Source of the DNA: Gautieria morchelliformis
Lineage: Eukaryota; Basidiomycota; Agaricomycetes; Gomphales; Gomphaceae
Reading direction: 5' to 3'
Length of the DNA stretch: 64,000 nt
Assembly: GCA_015179125.1 (NCBI GenBank)
Contig: WHVA01000097.1
Location: 1-64,000 of the forward strand
The notes beneath the pieces were generated by a model. It saw only the letters and a list, made by a program, of their open reading frames with translations. It had not been told where the DNA came from and ran no database searches. The position numbers and the translations under genes are program-made. This document shows, in pieces, positions 12,090 through 23,831 of the stretch; positions within the stretch are counted from its first letter, which is position 1; every line of letters begins with the position of its first letter.

Positions 12090-12933
12090 TTATGCATGCC
12101 AAGTCCTCTTAATCAACTCCGTCAAACCTAAAACGATAAGGAGAAGTAAGCGACAATGCAGGGGACAATTACGCATTTCCTGGTAATGAAGTGAAAGTCG
12201 CCGAATGAGAAGGATAATGAAAACGACGTAAGTGTCTGCGGATAGATGACCACCTCGTGAAGCAACCCAATGACAACAAACAGATTGGAAGGTATATCAC
12301 AGCACGGAAAACTCACCCATATCGTTCGTATTGAACTGATACACGCCAACCAAAACACCAGCCGTCGCCGCTCTAAGACCCCACTTTGCAATCCGTCCAA
12401 TTATGGGGAACTTGCGCGGATGAAGATAGTCGATCAAGCTTTGATCGAGCTGTGTTGTCCCAACATGGCTGTGAGTCGAAGACAGGCCGGCGGGTCACCG
12501 AACACTCACTCCAAGATGCGAGTGAACGACAAGCGCGATACCCAGCAGGCCATCAAGAACAGGGTAAGCTGTTCCCCCAGTAACAAAGGCCGCGCCGGTG
12601 AGAGGGATAAGCGATGCACTGAGAAGGCGTTCATATGCCCAGTGGTGGGATCCATCCATTTTGGACGGGGGTGGGAAAGAAGTAGGATCATTCACGGTGC
12701 CCTGGAGAATAGCTGGGTAGGAGATGGAGATGTGGAGGTGAAATGACGAGAAGGATTAGACGTACGTCCACCCGGAACATATTTGGTCGTTGATGATTGT
12801 CGAGCTACCATGTTTAACTCGTCATTATTGAAACAATATAATCCATGAACATGGACATACAAGGGTGACTGGCAACAAAGGAGCGGGACAGCGGACGCCG
12901 CAAGATAGAGGAACGGACGAAGACAGCCGCCAT
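12090..12933 (-). CDS. SDH4: Succinate dehydrogenase membrane anchor subunit (CybS/SdhD)
   Basis: Small haem- and quinone-binding anchor of respiratory complex II in the mitochondrial inner membrane. The five exons that join in frame are 12933-12861, 12804-12766, 12712-12510, 12449-12317 and 12127-12090, giving 161 residues. That is close to the usual length for fungal CybS precursors. The N-terminus (MAAVFVRSSILRRPLSRSF) is a typical Arg-rich mitochondrial presequence. The family signature is clear: TVNDPTSFPPPSKMDGSHHW, then YERLLSASLIPL, then VVHSHLGLDQSLIDYLHPRK with the histidine and DY positions of the family, and an ending in NDMGLTELIKRTW. Introns are 56, 53, 60 and 189 bp, all GT-AG. 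The gene faces CBP3 head to head with 120 bp between start codons. Confidence 0.95.
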
Positions 12934-13053
12934 GCTGGAATGAGAGAGGTATGAGCGCTTACGCGTGACAGAAGTGTGACCACTGTTTTTCGGCGACAAC
13001 AGGGAACAGGTGAGGTCATAGAAAGCATTTTGGTGTGCAAGATAGCGGTGGCA
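12934..13053. promoter_or_regulatory. Shared SDH4/CBP3 divergent promoter region
   Basis: Only 120 bp separate the start codons of two genes for mitochondrial respiration on opposite strands. Both promoters and both 5' leaders must lie in or overlap this gap. No classical TATA box stands out. Co-regulation is an inference from spacing and function. Confidence 0.7.
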
Positions 13054-14625
13054 ATGTCTTCCGTCGTAATACGGAACACTGCTTTCCACGGCATTCCAGG
13101 AGCCTCTCGTTACTTGGCTTCATCTTCGACGACAGTTCAGAAACCACGAGCAAAAGACCGGACGTCTTTTCCCTCCCAAAATGACTTGCCAAATTCGAAA
13201 CTCATCGTCACTCAGTCGGCTGTTACGTACGGTGGTCTGGGCTTGTCATCGCGACCATCCAGAAGGGCACATGCCACTGAAAAATTACATCCATGCGAAC
13301 CTACAGTCAGTCTCACCAGCGATATCTACAAGTGTAAGAGGACTGAAATACCTTTCAGTCGAGCATTCGTACCGCAAATGCACCATTTTCGACTAAGACA
13401 TCCCCATCCCCCCCTTCACCCTCCCCTGCTCCGAATGGACCGCCATCTATCCTGGCCAAGCCTAATCAGCCCTTTCCCGCTCCATATCAGCCTTCTCCCC
13501 CTAAAAAGCACACTCGCTCCCCAATAACTGACTGGATTCTCTCATCTTCTTTTCGCACCAACGCTCTCCTAACAATGGGTGACTGGCTCGGATACGGCTC
13601 TCCAAAGCAAGTCGCCGGCAGACGATCCAAAATTATATATGCCTTATGCAGTGAAGTTGCTCTAGGTCACGATAGGAAATTTTGGTATGACAGTGAGTAT
13701 TTTGTCAACACTCCCACTCTCCCTCTAATGATAGGTATAGCACTCTCTCTTCCTCCATCATTCCAGTCTTGGTTCACTATCACAAATTTGCATATATGGC
13801 TTGCCACGGTTCGCCTGCGCTCATTACCTCCCTCCCACGGACGTCCATTCGTCCAGGCTCTCATAGATAACTTTTTCTTTGATGTCGAAGATCGGTTGCG
13901 CGCCGTGCTTGGTAAAAAGGCCCCCGAAAGGCTTGTGACACGGCACATGAAAGTGAGTGGTAGTCACCCAAAAAACAAAACATATCACTATGCAATTGAC
14001 TCGACCGTCAAAATTCGACTGATCCTTCCTCGCTACAGATATTTCGTGAACAATGGGCTGGACTCGGCCTCGCTTGCGATGCTGCACTCATTACTGGTGA
14101 CAAAGACATGGCCAGCGCTATGTGGCGGAATCTTATGGGTGCACGTGGTGCTAGAGGCATAGCATATCCTACCCTTTCCACGACTCCTGTGGGTACATCT
14201 GAGACACATTCTCATGCTTCCAACCCGAGGGTTGGTTCATCTTCCCAGCCGCCAGCAAAGTCCGAAGACCCATCGACTGGTGGTGTCGCTGACTTCGAAG
14301 GTCTCCCGCTTCATTATCTCTCTCGTCGCTGTATATCTAATGCCCTCGTGTAAATGCTCCAGGTTCAGCCATAGACAGATACGTAATGTACCCGGAGCTC
14401 CTGCTTGTATTGACAAGCTACCTGCGTAGAGAGCTTGTGCGTCTCGAACAAGTAAGTGACACGACGATTCTAGGGGGCAAAGGGCGAGGAATGCGCGAGA
14501 GTGTCTTTGGACCTGATCCAGGAACGGACTTGGCGGCCGCCACAATTGATTTGAGAGAAGCGTTCAAGTTTGGCAGCGTTAAGGATGCGGCGCGAAAGGT
14601 TGGCGTGGAACTTAAGGGTGTGTAA
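13054..14625 (+). CDS. CBP3: Ubiquinol-cytochrome c chaperone (Cbp3/UQCC1 family)
   Basis: Assembly factor for complex III that, in the known family, binds newly made cytochrome b at the mitochondrial ribosome. The exons I favour are 13054-13305, 13359-13692, 13741-13952 (or starting 13735), 14039-14300 and 14363-14625, about 440 residues. The N-terminus is basic and Ser/Thr-rich as in mitochondrial presequences. A Pro/Ser-rich linker (exon 2) precedes the conserved domain, which contains SFQSWFTITNLHIWLATVRL and a FVQALIDNFFFDVEDRLRAVL segment. It continues as REQWAGLGLACDAALITGDKDMASAMWRN and DRYVMYPELLLVLTSYLRRE. Exon joins keep frame, and the intron of 86 bp at 13953-14038 is the longest. 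The second intron has two possible acceptors six bases apart. The start at 13054 is chosen because it opens the presequence. Confidence 0.93.
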
Positions 14626-15129
14626 TTATACTTCACAGCGGAGTATGAGTAGTACGAGCAAGCAATCATACACGCATAATCCCAAACCTCTGCCAGGTCA
14701 AGCCGGACCCCGCCACTCCTTCTAGAGAATAGTATGCACGATCATCCATAGATAGATACATTAAAGTTGGTTCGATATCTGGAATGTCGGGAGCCAGCCT
14801 GAGCTCAGTCTTTATTTTGGTCTTACGCCACCGGGGCCGTGCACTTCAAGTTGATGCTAGGTGAAAGACTGAAATATATGTATGTATGTGCGCATTCGGA
14901 GCAACTATCTTAAGCTATATGTAATATGGGTAGTTGGGGCCAATAACTTCCACTAATATAGACGATGATCTTCTGGATGTTCCGGGCGAAATCATGATGC
15001 CCGTCGGCCAAAGGACAAGTATGGTAAATAGTAGTTTGTAAGGTTTAGAAATATCGCAACGAACTTCAGCATAATCACAGCATGTCTACGATAGACAAAC
15101 TATCACGAAAAGGAATATCTATATATGTA
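14626..15129. other. Convergent 3' intergenic region
   Basis: The 3' ends of CBP3 (plus strand) and the membrane protein (minus strand) converge on this interval. No gene, RNA or repeat is recognised. Several AT-rich patches could serve polyadenylation, but no specific signal is claimed. Confidence 0.5.
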
Positions 15130-16565
15130 TCAGCGAATATCCTCGGGATGCGCATCTGGTAATGATTCTAGTGGAGCCACATCTTGGTGAACAAGGACGT
15201 CCGTATCGAGAGCCCAATTTGACCCAGTCTGTGGTGCACCGGAATGAATGCAAGGAAACCAAAATTGCAATATGTCCTAGACCCAATCAATAATTATTTC
15301 AGCCTCAGGCAAGCAATCGAAGAGGACTTACGCGCTGTAGACCAAGTAACAAGAAGGCGATGACAGGGTCTTGGCCAGGGGCATAAGTCATTGGCGTGCG
15401 AAAGACATATTGGAAAGCACGCGTGACGCTCACAAAGCGACTCTCCAACACTAGTTGTATCTCCCATGATCAAAGTCGCATTCGACTTTGGGTTCCTATC
15501 AAACAGGGCAATATCCATCATGAAGATGCTTAGAGAAATATCACTGTGCGGTCAGTCTTATTCTTTAAGATATCCGAAGAGAAACATACACGGCAAAGAG
15601 GAGTCGAAACAAACAGAAAGCAAAGAGGCGCACCAGCAGAGAGGCCGTCATGATGCTAACCATATTGACTCGTTGAAAAATACGACGATAGCGACAAAAC
15701 ATGACCATCAAAAGGACTGAAAAAACATTAATGACCGTCTAACACGAAATCCGATAGGGGTAACAACTGACTATCCCAAAGACACGTCAGAATGACCAGC
15801 GAAAGCTCCAAGTAGTCCATGACATTGAACAGAGAATTGTTGCCTGTTTGATTGATGTAAAAAAGCTGGGACTGACATAAACGGGATGGTCAGCGAGGGT
15901 GCCCAGAAAGAAAGCTCCCAGGTACCCACAAGGGGGACTATTCCCATAAAATAGGGCGTGATTAGAAGCTTTGTCGTAACTCAATCGACCTTAATTATTA
16001 AATAAAAGGTGTGAGAACTCACCGTGAAGGTCCGTAGCTTCGCTATCCATGCATTTACATAACTGAAAGCAGCTCTCATTTCAAACCACAGCTGGATATG
16101 ACATTAGCGGGATACTTGCATGTAAAAATGAAGCGTACATGGATGACAAGGTTAAGGGTGGCCGTCAGGGCGCTGTGATTCAATATTTCCATCAGGAGGA
16201 TGATGACGCTGAGCACGGAAGTGGCGTTATTGATTAATTCGACGCTCACATCAACCTCATACAATTTGCCAGAGTAGTGAGTACCCCGTCCGCAGCCGAG
16301 GTGTCTTCGGTTTGAGTGAAAGCCATGTGCACCAGATCCCTTTTCACCAGTAGCCTCAGTAGTTGTCGATGGAGAAGATCACTTGAAGCACCCACGTGAA
16401 GACCATGAATGACGTATACAGGAGGTACGTCCACACGAAGTTAAAGAAAACAGTATGACGATGGATGTTCTCAGAAAGTACAACGGTGACTAGCAAGGCA
16501 GACAGAGATACAAAGCCCAGGAGTCGCAGCACAAACATAACGGCTTCAATGGCTTGAAGCCGCAT
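15130..16565 (-). CDS. Multi-pass (probably 7-TM) fungal membrane protein
   Basis: ATG at 16565 opens a hydrophobic protein assembled from several short exons, ending at TGA 15130-15132. Visible membrane segments include AVMFVLRLLGFVSLSALLVTVV, FFNFVWTYLLYTSFMVF, a segment around VLSVIILLMEIL and another around MTASLLVRLFAFCLFRLLF. A soluble tail ends in DAHPEDIR. The order of helices and the RH-TVFFNF junction resemble a widespread uncharacterised agaricomycete family of seven-helix proteins. I infer membership from pattern only. The region 16240-16400, between helices 2 and 3, is hard to read, and I could not settle its exon borders. Function is unknown, and a receptor role would be speculation. 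Confidence 0.6.
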
Positions 16566-17408
16566 AGCACTGTCGAGGCCGGAACGAGGTTCGCCTCTAA
16601 CTTTCTAGCATTGTCGTTTAAATACGCATGCGGAATCCGGTACTATTGTAGCGATGATAGATGATCACTAAAAGCTGCGCGCAGTTTGAAAAAGATACGT
16701 GCTGAATACTGCGGCGCAATATATGATATTATTGAAGACAGCATTAGCAACTCACGCTGGTACGTCTGTCATGGTTAGCCATGGCACGTTCTTAACACCG
16801 TAATCTTGTCCCGGCCAAGTTCTAGCGAAAGGGAAGGTTAAGAAAAAACCTAGGTTCGGGATGACTTTCCTGTATAAGAACGGATGCATTGCCTTTCTGG
16901 GAAGCGCTTCCATTCAGTGCCTTGCGCGCTGTGCCAGCCAATCGTCCTGGGATTTCCCACGATTTCTCAGTTCCCACGAGCAAGGGAATTAAAATCACAT
17001 ACTCGAGTTTAAATTCTGAATCACGATACTGTGAGAACCTTGTCCTCTTGCTGCAGAAGCCATCCAAACAATTGAATTGGGAGCTACTAATACTTAAGAT
17101 CTAGGAGACAGCCAGCGCGGACTGGCGAAGGGGTGGGTCACAAACGAACATACATGAGAAAAAGACAGCTGGAGGGACATAAGGGGAATACCAAGAATGA
17201 GTAGGAGAGAGGCAAAATTGTGGGGGCATGACCATGTGTGTGGGAAGGCCCGAGGAGAGAATGGCCCATCTGAGGGGGCGGAGTAACTGTAGATGCGCCT
17301 TTGGTATGTTCAGGATTTACTTGGTCTTCCACGAAAGTAGCTTTCCGTGCCTTAGCTGACCGCTGATAGTCACCGGGGCGTGGGATTTGGTATACACCCG
17401 TAAGCCTA
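16566..17408. other. Upstream/intergenic region
   Basis: This lies between the membrane-protein start codon and the 3' end of the calpain gene. Reading frames here are short and unconserved. It probably holds the membrane-protein promoter and the calpain 3' UTR. Confidence 0.45.
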
Positions 17409-20400
17409 CTAATACCTTATCATCATCCCCTCCAGATTCCTAGTAAGGAATGAATAACTGCGGACTGATGCCATGGCCAGTAAATCACATACCGCCTCTT
17501 CGAGGGCCTCCGCGTCTTCAGGGCTCTCAAACTTGAGCATCTTATGGCTAGGTGGATGTGCCCCAGAAGAACGACATGCGCTGCAGAGATCGTAGTCGTC
17601 GCATTCCATGCATTTCCATCTTATGCCGCGAATCGGGTTAATCTTGCAACCGTTGCAGGTGATTCCATTGTGTACCGCTGGATCTGGAGCATCTAAATGT
17701 CCACAGAGCCATCGTTTGGCACTAAGTATCATCATGCCGGTCTACTACTCACCTTTGGCACCGCCCTTCCCTTCGGTTGTGGGAGAAGCAATAATAGTGG
17801 TGGAATCTGCTGGTGTGTCAAGCTCTTTGTCCGCAGCGATGATAACCGACTCGGAAATTTTAGTCGTCTCTGTTATAACGCTTGGTCCAGTCGTTTGTGT
17901 CAGTGTGTTTCCTGCTTTAGGAGTCGTCTCGTCGTCGGTAGAGATTGTAACACTCTTTGTGAAGCGCGCTTTCAACACTTTTTGTTCCTCGCTTGCAGCG
18001 TCAAAATGCGCCATCTCCATCTGCATGAGATCTTTCCCGGAGAAGATTTCGGTAGGAACAGCTTTTTTGGACTGCCAGGCGCTAAGATGATGTTAACTTA
18101 GACATGGCACAGTTTCAAAGTGACAAGCTCACTCCGCGTCGAAATTAGCCGCAATGGACATGCTGTAAGCCTTCTCAGCCTCCACTCTAGCTAACTTACG
18201 AGTATCCCAGTTTGGTAGATTCGTGGCCATGAAGTCCTACAGTGCAGAGTAGTGTCATCTTTCATGTTATGTTGGTCAAATAAGTTGCAAACGAGCCTTT
18301 TCGCGTACACGTTCCCGATCGAGTCGCACCTGGAAAATGGTTCATGAGTCCATAGTAATTTCCGGCCCAGCAGCGCTTACATGTAAAACATAGTCTCCGG
18401 CCTCGAGGTCCTTTATTAATGTAACGCTACGGGAAGCAAGAGAGGAGCAGGATGATCGGCCAAGCACACGCTCAGAATCCCGTCTGAAAAGGAGGAAGTC
18501 CATCGACCACGACCAGCCACCAGAAATGTCCTCCCAAAATCGCGTATCTGCCTGGGAAAGCACAATTGTCGTGGGTGACGCTGTTGGCAAGTTGAAAGTA
18601 ACTGTGAATGTTTCAGCCTGTGCATTAGTATGCAGAAAATAATTGAGAGCGTACAGGAGATGTCTCCATATTGCCATGGACAAGGAGCGGCCCGGGACGT
18701 AACGTTGAGCCAATGCGAAGATTGGATCCAAGTTAGATCGAACAGTTGAGTGCGTTCCACGATTGTCCATACTTTCAAGAAGTCTTCATATTCCATGATA
18801 AAGGCGCCATCATCATCGAATTCATGTTCCAAGACATCTAGCACTCCACGCCACTCCTTTGTTGCCTCCCTCGTCCACTCTTTGCTGCCGTCACTCCACG
18901 GACCCGTCCATTCAGAATTAGCCCATGGATTCCGAATTTTTAGGAATCGTTTGCCTTTGTACTCTACAGCTCGAAGAATGCTGTAATCATGGAGGCTGAT
19001 GAGTCCTGTGCGGGAGATAGGTCAGGCGATACGAACTCTCCCCCGCTAAAAATACAAAGTTAAGGACCTTTATTTTTGCTCTCGAGGGCGTTCTCCATGA
19101 TAGCACAACCGAAAAGTCTATCTTTTGAGGCGCGGATGAGCTCTTCCTTCCAGAATCTGTCTTTGTCAAAAATGTCCTAATAACATGGGATCAATCGGCG
19201 AAGAAAGCCGTTGGAACACGGCGACACCAACACTAAGGTGGAGACTTCGTGCTACACCCCTGGTCCGACGGCCAATTTAGTGATTTTGGGAAGTCATAAT
19301 CACTCCGCTTACCCTGTCAAGTCCTCCAATGCTTCGTCGTCAAAACCACCTTCCAGGGAATTGTAATCTCCGTGGAACTTGGCATAGGCTTTCTCGAGGA
19401 GTGGTCTAGATGCATAGTAAACGTCGGAGTGCCCTTGAAGTGCACATGACGTACACCCAGGTTTCATTCTCCTGCGTGGAACGTGCAAAATACAAAGTTT
19501 TGCCTCCCTTGCGAGCAACCTTATCGTATAACTCTTTGTCATTGTGATACAAATTCCTATTCTGTCGATCATGTCGGTCAAACGGCAATACTGCATGACA
19601 ATTATCATACCTCGTCGCTTGCGGCCGCGAACTTGGGAACCGTAGTAAATAATTGACTGTGCCATCGTCAGTGCAGCTAAAGGTGAAGGAGAAAGGTGCT
19701 GACTCGTCAATGATGACATCCGTCCACTCTCCATCCCTACAGAATATGAACCCATAGATTCCAACCTGTCAAGAGGAAAAGGATATTATTCATCATGGCA
19801 GCCTATCATAGCGATCCACACCTCTTCATCTCTCTATTGGGAAATTAAATATTATTTTTGCCATGCGGTTTTAGCAAACGTACCGCAACACAAATTCTCT
19901 CAATTAATTCAGGCTTCGATGACAAGATAGCGAGAGCACTCAGGAACCAACAATCTCCCAACTGCCCCTGTGCTATATCACTTGATTGCGTGCCGTCAAT
20001 CGTGAATTGTGGGTTTTCGAATATCTCCGACACTCTGAGTACATCCGTGGGAGCGTAAACACCAGAACTGGACATTGAACACCTTTAAACAAAGGAGACG
20101 TAACGACTGAGGGGCCTGGAAGGTGCTTACTGCGTCAATGAGTAAAGACATTGGTCCCTGTTATTTTCGAGGTCGAATTCTATGTCTCTAATAGCGGCAT
20201 CGTGATATATTGAAGTTCGCCCATTTATAGATAGATATTGAGACGGACCTGAATTTGCAGTTTGTGTCACGGCATTCCTCAGCAATGCTTTCAACCTTTT
20301 CCCTGCACCTAGAGGTGGCCTTGTCGAGTTCTTTAGTAACGAAAAGACCCGCCCTGAAGGCCTCCTGTGTGAAAACCCGTGCTTCGTTGCGTGTTACTCT

Positions 20401-20481
20401 GGACGAAATTTTGTTGGAACCGGCAGCGGAACCAACGTTGAGGCCGCCGAGCTTGCTGGTCAAACTGCTGAAAAGAGACAT
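17409..20481 (-). CDS. Calpain-family cysteine protease with C-terminal ZZ zinc finger
   Basis: Intracellular papain-fold protease of family C2. ATG at 20481 opens [16 protein letters not shown], and exons join across introns 20188-20248 and 20083-20130. The catalytic Cys lies in [13 protein letters not shown] near 19950, the His in [10 protein letters not shown] near 18990, and the Asn in [10 protein letters not shown] near 18920, so the triad is complete. The His motif reads HDYS instead of the more usual HAYS. A 12-nt exon (19822-19833, residues RDEE) is needed to reach [16 protein letters not shown]2-like domain III follows (about 18770-18360). After it come an acidic, Thr/Ser-rich linker (18026-17745) and a ZZ zinc finger (about 17690-17540) with the pattern CNGC...CMEC..YDLCSAC. 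The neighbouring DUF2235 gene is on the same strand, but no functional link is implied. Confidence 0.88.
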
Positions 20482-21168
20482 GGCGTCGAAAGAGTGGGAA
20501 CCATGCACTTTATAATTAATAGGTGCAGTGACGCCTGCCGATCTGATTGTATCTGACCCAAAGGAGCGCGCTCGGTGCTTACGCACTGCCGATGTCGACG
20601 AGTGATGCGATATCCATCAACAACGTCACTATATCACTGATCCTCACCTGTAGTAGCAATGCGACGCTCAGCTAATGTTATCTCATACACTGGCAACCTG
20701 AACTGACAGTACATATAAGTGTCCACTTGCGCAGCGTACGTATCTCGGATTCGTTGCTGTGGTTCATGTACCGTAAGCCGGTCATGCTCAAGCTTGACGG
20801 CCTACTTACCTCGCATAGGAGCCAGGCCCTTTTTGGCACTATAACATGCATTCGCCACATGCATCATTGCGCGCGTATAGAAAGTGATATATTACTAGGT
20901 AGATGGCTGTGCTAGCGCGCTGTCACGGTACCAATTGTGGCCCGTGCGCAACTTCACTAATTATGTAAATCTGATCATAGAACTCTCAGTTTAACTTTAC
21001 TATAATCAAGTTGTTTCGAGCTATTCTCTGCGACCAGGCAGGCCTGTTGTGACGTCGGCCAACGCCAATGGCGCAGAAAACTGCAAGTACAGTGAAATAA
21101 ACTCTTCTCTTAACTAATATACCTCTCGCTGTGACACCCTCCATCCTCATAATTGCAGCACGATACCT

Positions 21169-23191
21169 TTAATCCACCCAGTTTGGCTCCACTTTCCACT
21201 CTGCTCGTGGACCATATTTCCCGCCTTCAACCCTGTCTCCCGCCTCCATTCTGACCTTAACACTGCGGTGCACATTGACCCCTTGCCGTTTCTGCCTTGG
21301 AATGACGCGGGGACGACCGAGGTTGATTCTGTGCATGTGCGTCACGGTTAGCTCATGGTACAAGGGAAGGCGACAGCTGACTATGATCTCACTCACGTTA
21401 AATTCCTCACCCATTCATTGTTGTCCTCCCTCTGAGCTCGTTGTTTCATCGGCAGTACTTCCAATATCCACCACCATGGGGCGAGTCGGAGTTGATCGTA
21501 GCTGCGGCAAAGTGCATCTGCAAGATCTTCCTCTTCTTCAGATAGGAGGCCAATGGACTCCGGCTGAACGTTGTTGTACCCGAGCGCAACGGAAGACGCA
21601 TCTGGGGAGCAGGTATCTGCGGGGCTAACAAGTGTTCTGGCGGTATCTTTTAATTTATTGGTGCCTTTCAGCGTCTCTGCAGCACTGGAGGCTGTAGAGG
21701 TAAGAGAATGAAACAACGCCGGGGGACGTGGCTTGACATCTGGATACAAGGTCGCAGGGTCGAGTCCTATTGTGTGCAAAAGCTTCCCGTGGAAGCGGAT
21801 GCCTGTGTTAGCCAAAAAACACTGACGTATCATCCAACGTAGAGGTATGCGTGCGAGATTGTGTCGACTGGAGTTCAAGACAGAGCCGCCGCCAACATCT
21901 ATAATTGAGGGTATATATCCACGCAAGTTCAAGGATGGCGAGGGTAAGAAAATGATTGGATAAGAAGTCTAGCTGATACGCACCGGTATGGCACCCGGCG
22001 AACCACACCTCAAGGACGTCGGTCTCCAGAATTGTCTCCTCGCGGGCATCGAATTCCCTCTCATGCGTGCGGAGCTTGTTGTGTCCATGATGCTGTGTAT
22101 GCTTCTCTCCGTCTAACCTCGCCTTCGGCATCTCCCCCTTTTTCGTGCCTAGCTTGGCCTCTTTGGCAGTGAGCTGGTTGTACACATTCGCCTTGAATTT
22201 GGCACGATGTTCGTCGAGTGAGATGGCATGCCGGAAGGTTCGGATAGATGAGTTGGACGCAGTGAAGGGGAGTCGACGGGGTATGACGCCGACTGAGTTC
22301 ACTGTGTCCCTGGGGAAGTATCATTTAAACGGCACATAGCGAAGACAAGGAAGCACGCACCACACGCCAATAAACTCAATATCAACGTCCATCGAAAACG
22401 CCTTTTTGAACGCTGTGCTCTGCGCCCATCCGGTATTATCGGTACGAGTGTACATCTTGTATGCGAATGGAACTTGTTGGCGGTTGCATGACGGTAGCAG
22501 GCCAACCTGGGGTGGTGCATAAAACGGACGTAAAATTACAAATTAAGGGAAACCTACCTTGTGGATCATGCCGGCGAGGGCACGTGCAGTGTACGCGCCT
22601 CTGGAGAAGCCGAATATGCAAATTTTGTCGCCAGCGCTGTCTGCGCGCTAGAATGAATATCATGGAAAATGATTTGTAGAGCGACGACATACAATTTTCC
22701 ATGAGGAACTCATAACCATCTACAAAGCAGACTGAATGCCGGACTAAGAGATGAAATGAGAGCGTGTCTACCCACCCATGACGTGTGCATCTAAGTTCCA
22801 CGCAATCATCATATCCAGAGTTTTGGACAGCTTTGCCATGACTGGTGTTGCGATCTCAGGTGTAGTGTACGTTCCTATTCCAGCCTAAGGCTCGGTCATA
22901 AGTCTAAACCATAACGTGTTCTGCAGCAACCCGCACCTGGTAATAAACCATCTGTTGTGTCCTATCGTGTTTTTTGAGCATCGAAAAGAATAGCACCACA
23001 TTTGAGTTCTGAAAGGTTAGTTGAGTACCCAATCATTCGCTTTGTATGTGACCACATACATCGGCATCGAAAGAGTCGCCGGTTCCATCAAAGCAAAGGA
23101 CTAGTGTTCGTGCAGGATGAGTGGATGGAATCACATCGTTGTCGTAGTAGATTGTGGATGCGTTGGTGGAAGGCTTTACGTGGGTGTCCAT
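21169..23191 (-). CDS. DUF2235-family alpha/beta hydrolase
   Basis: Member of the DUF2235 family, which includes the bacterial type VI secretion phospholipase effectors of the Tle1 group. Fungal copies have no settled role. The start is taken at ATG 23191 (MDTHVKPSTN), and an upstream extension to 23260 is possible. Landmarks are the family entry RTLVLCFDGTGDSFDAD and the nucleophile elbow IFGFSRGAYTARALAGMIHK (G-x-S-x-G type) near 22600. Further along are IEFIGVW at an intron border and LEVWFAGCHTDVGGG, whose Asp-containing CHTDVGGG is expected in the family. The last exon (NLGRPRVIPRQKRQGVNVHRSV) ends at 21169. The Arg- and His-rich insert at about 22160-22040 is probably a surface loop. 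A lipid substrate is inferred from the family only. Confidence 0.85.
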
Positions 23192-23831
23192 CTTCGCAAG
23201 AGAAGGGTAGATAGTGAGAGAATATTTAACTGGGGGAGCTTTCGGAGGGTTTATAAACAAGGGCCATCGTCCTTGGAAATCTGATGAAGCTTATTACTGT
23301 AATCAATGAATTCGTGGTCCAAACTTCTCAATTCTACGCGTAGAAGAACGCCGGAGCATGGCGGAAGCGATCAGCGGCAGTACTTATTAGAACTTGGATT
23401 CAATCCAGGCGGGCGCCTTTCCAGACGCCCGCCTTACTCTCTAGCTCCAAGCCCCACTGTGGCGCAATTCAATGGTGTTTGGCACTTCAAACTCCATTTG
23501 GGTTGGTCACACGGGCCACACGGGTCACGCGCCATGCCGCCAGTGACGTGATACGTGCTGTGTTCGGTAAGATGCACAAAGTAAGCAGTACAGTACATAA
23601 TTATATATAAGCATCCGCCACATCAATTACAGTAATGACCGACCGGCATACATATGCAAGTTACAGCAACGTCAAAGTCTGGGAGGCCCTTGCCAAGTTA
23701 CGGCTTGGCTGGTAATATAAGCACATGGTAGATCCAGCTGCAGCAGAGTCACATATTCTGTAAGAAGCATCGTAATTGCCTTTTATATCATATTTTGGCA
23801 GATTCACACTGGGTGACCTCCGCGCACGGCG
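23192..23831. other. Intergenic region between DUF2235 gene and TIR element
   Basis: This should contain the promoter of the DUF2235 gene (from about 23192 up). No gene is supported. It ends where the 331-bp left arm of the inverted-repeat element starts. Confidence 0.45.
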
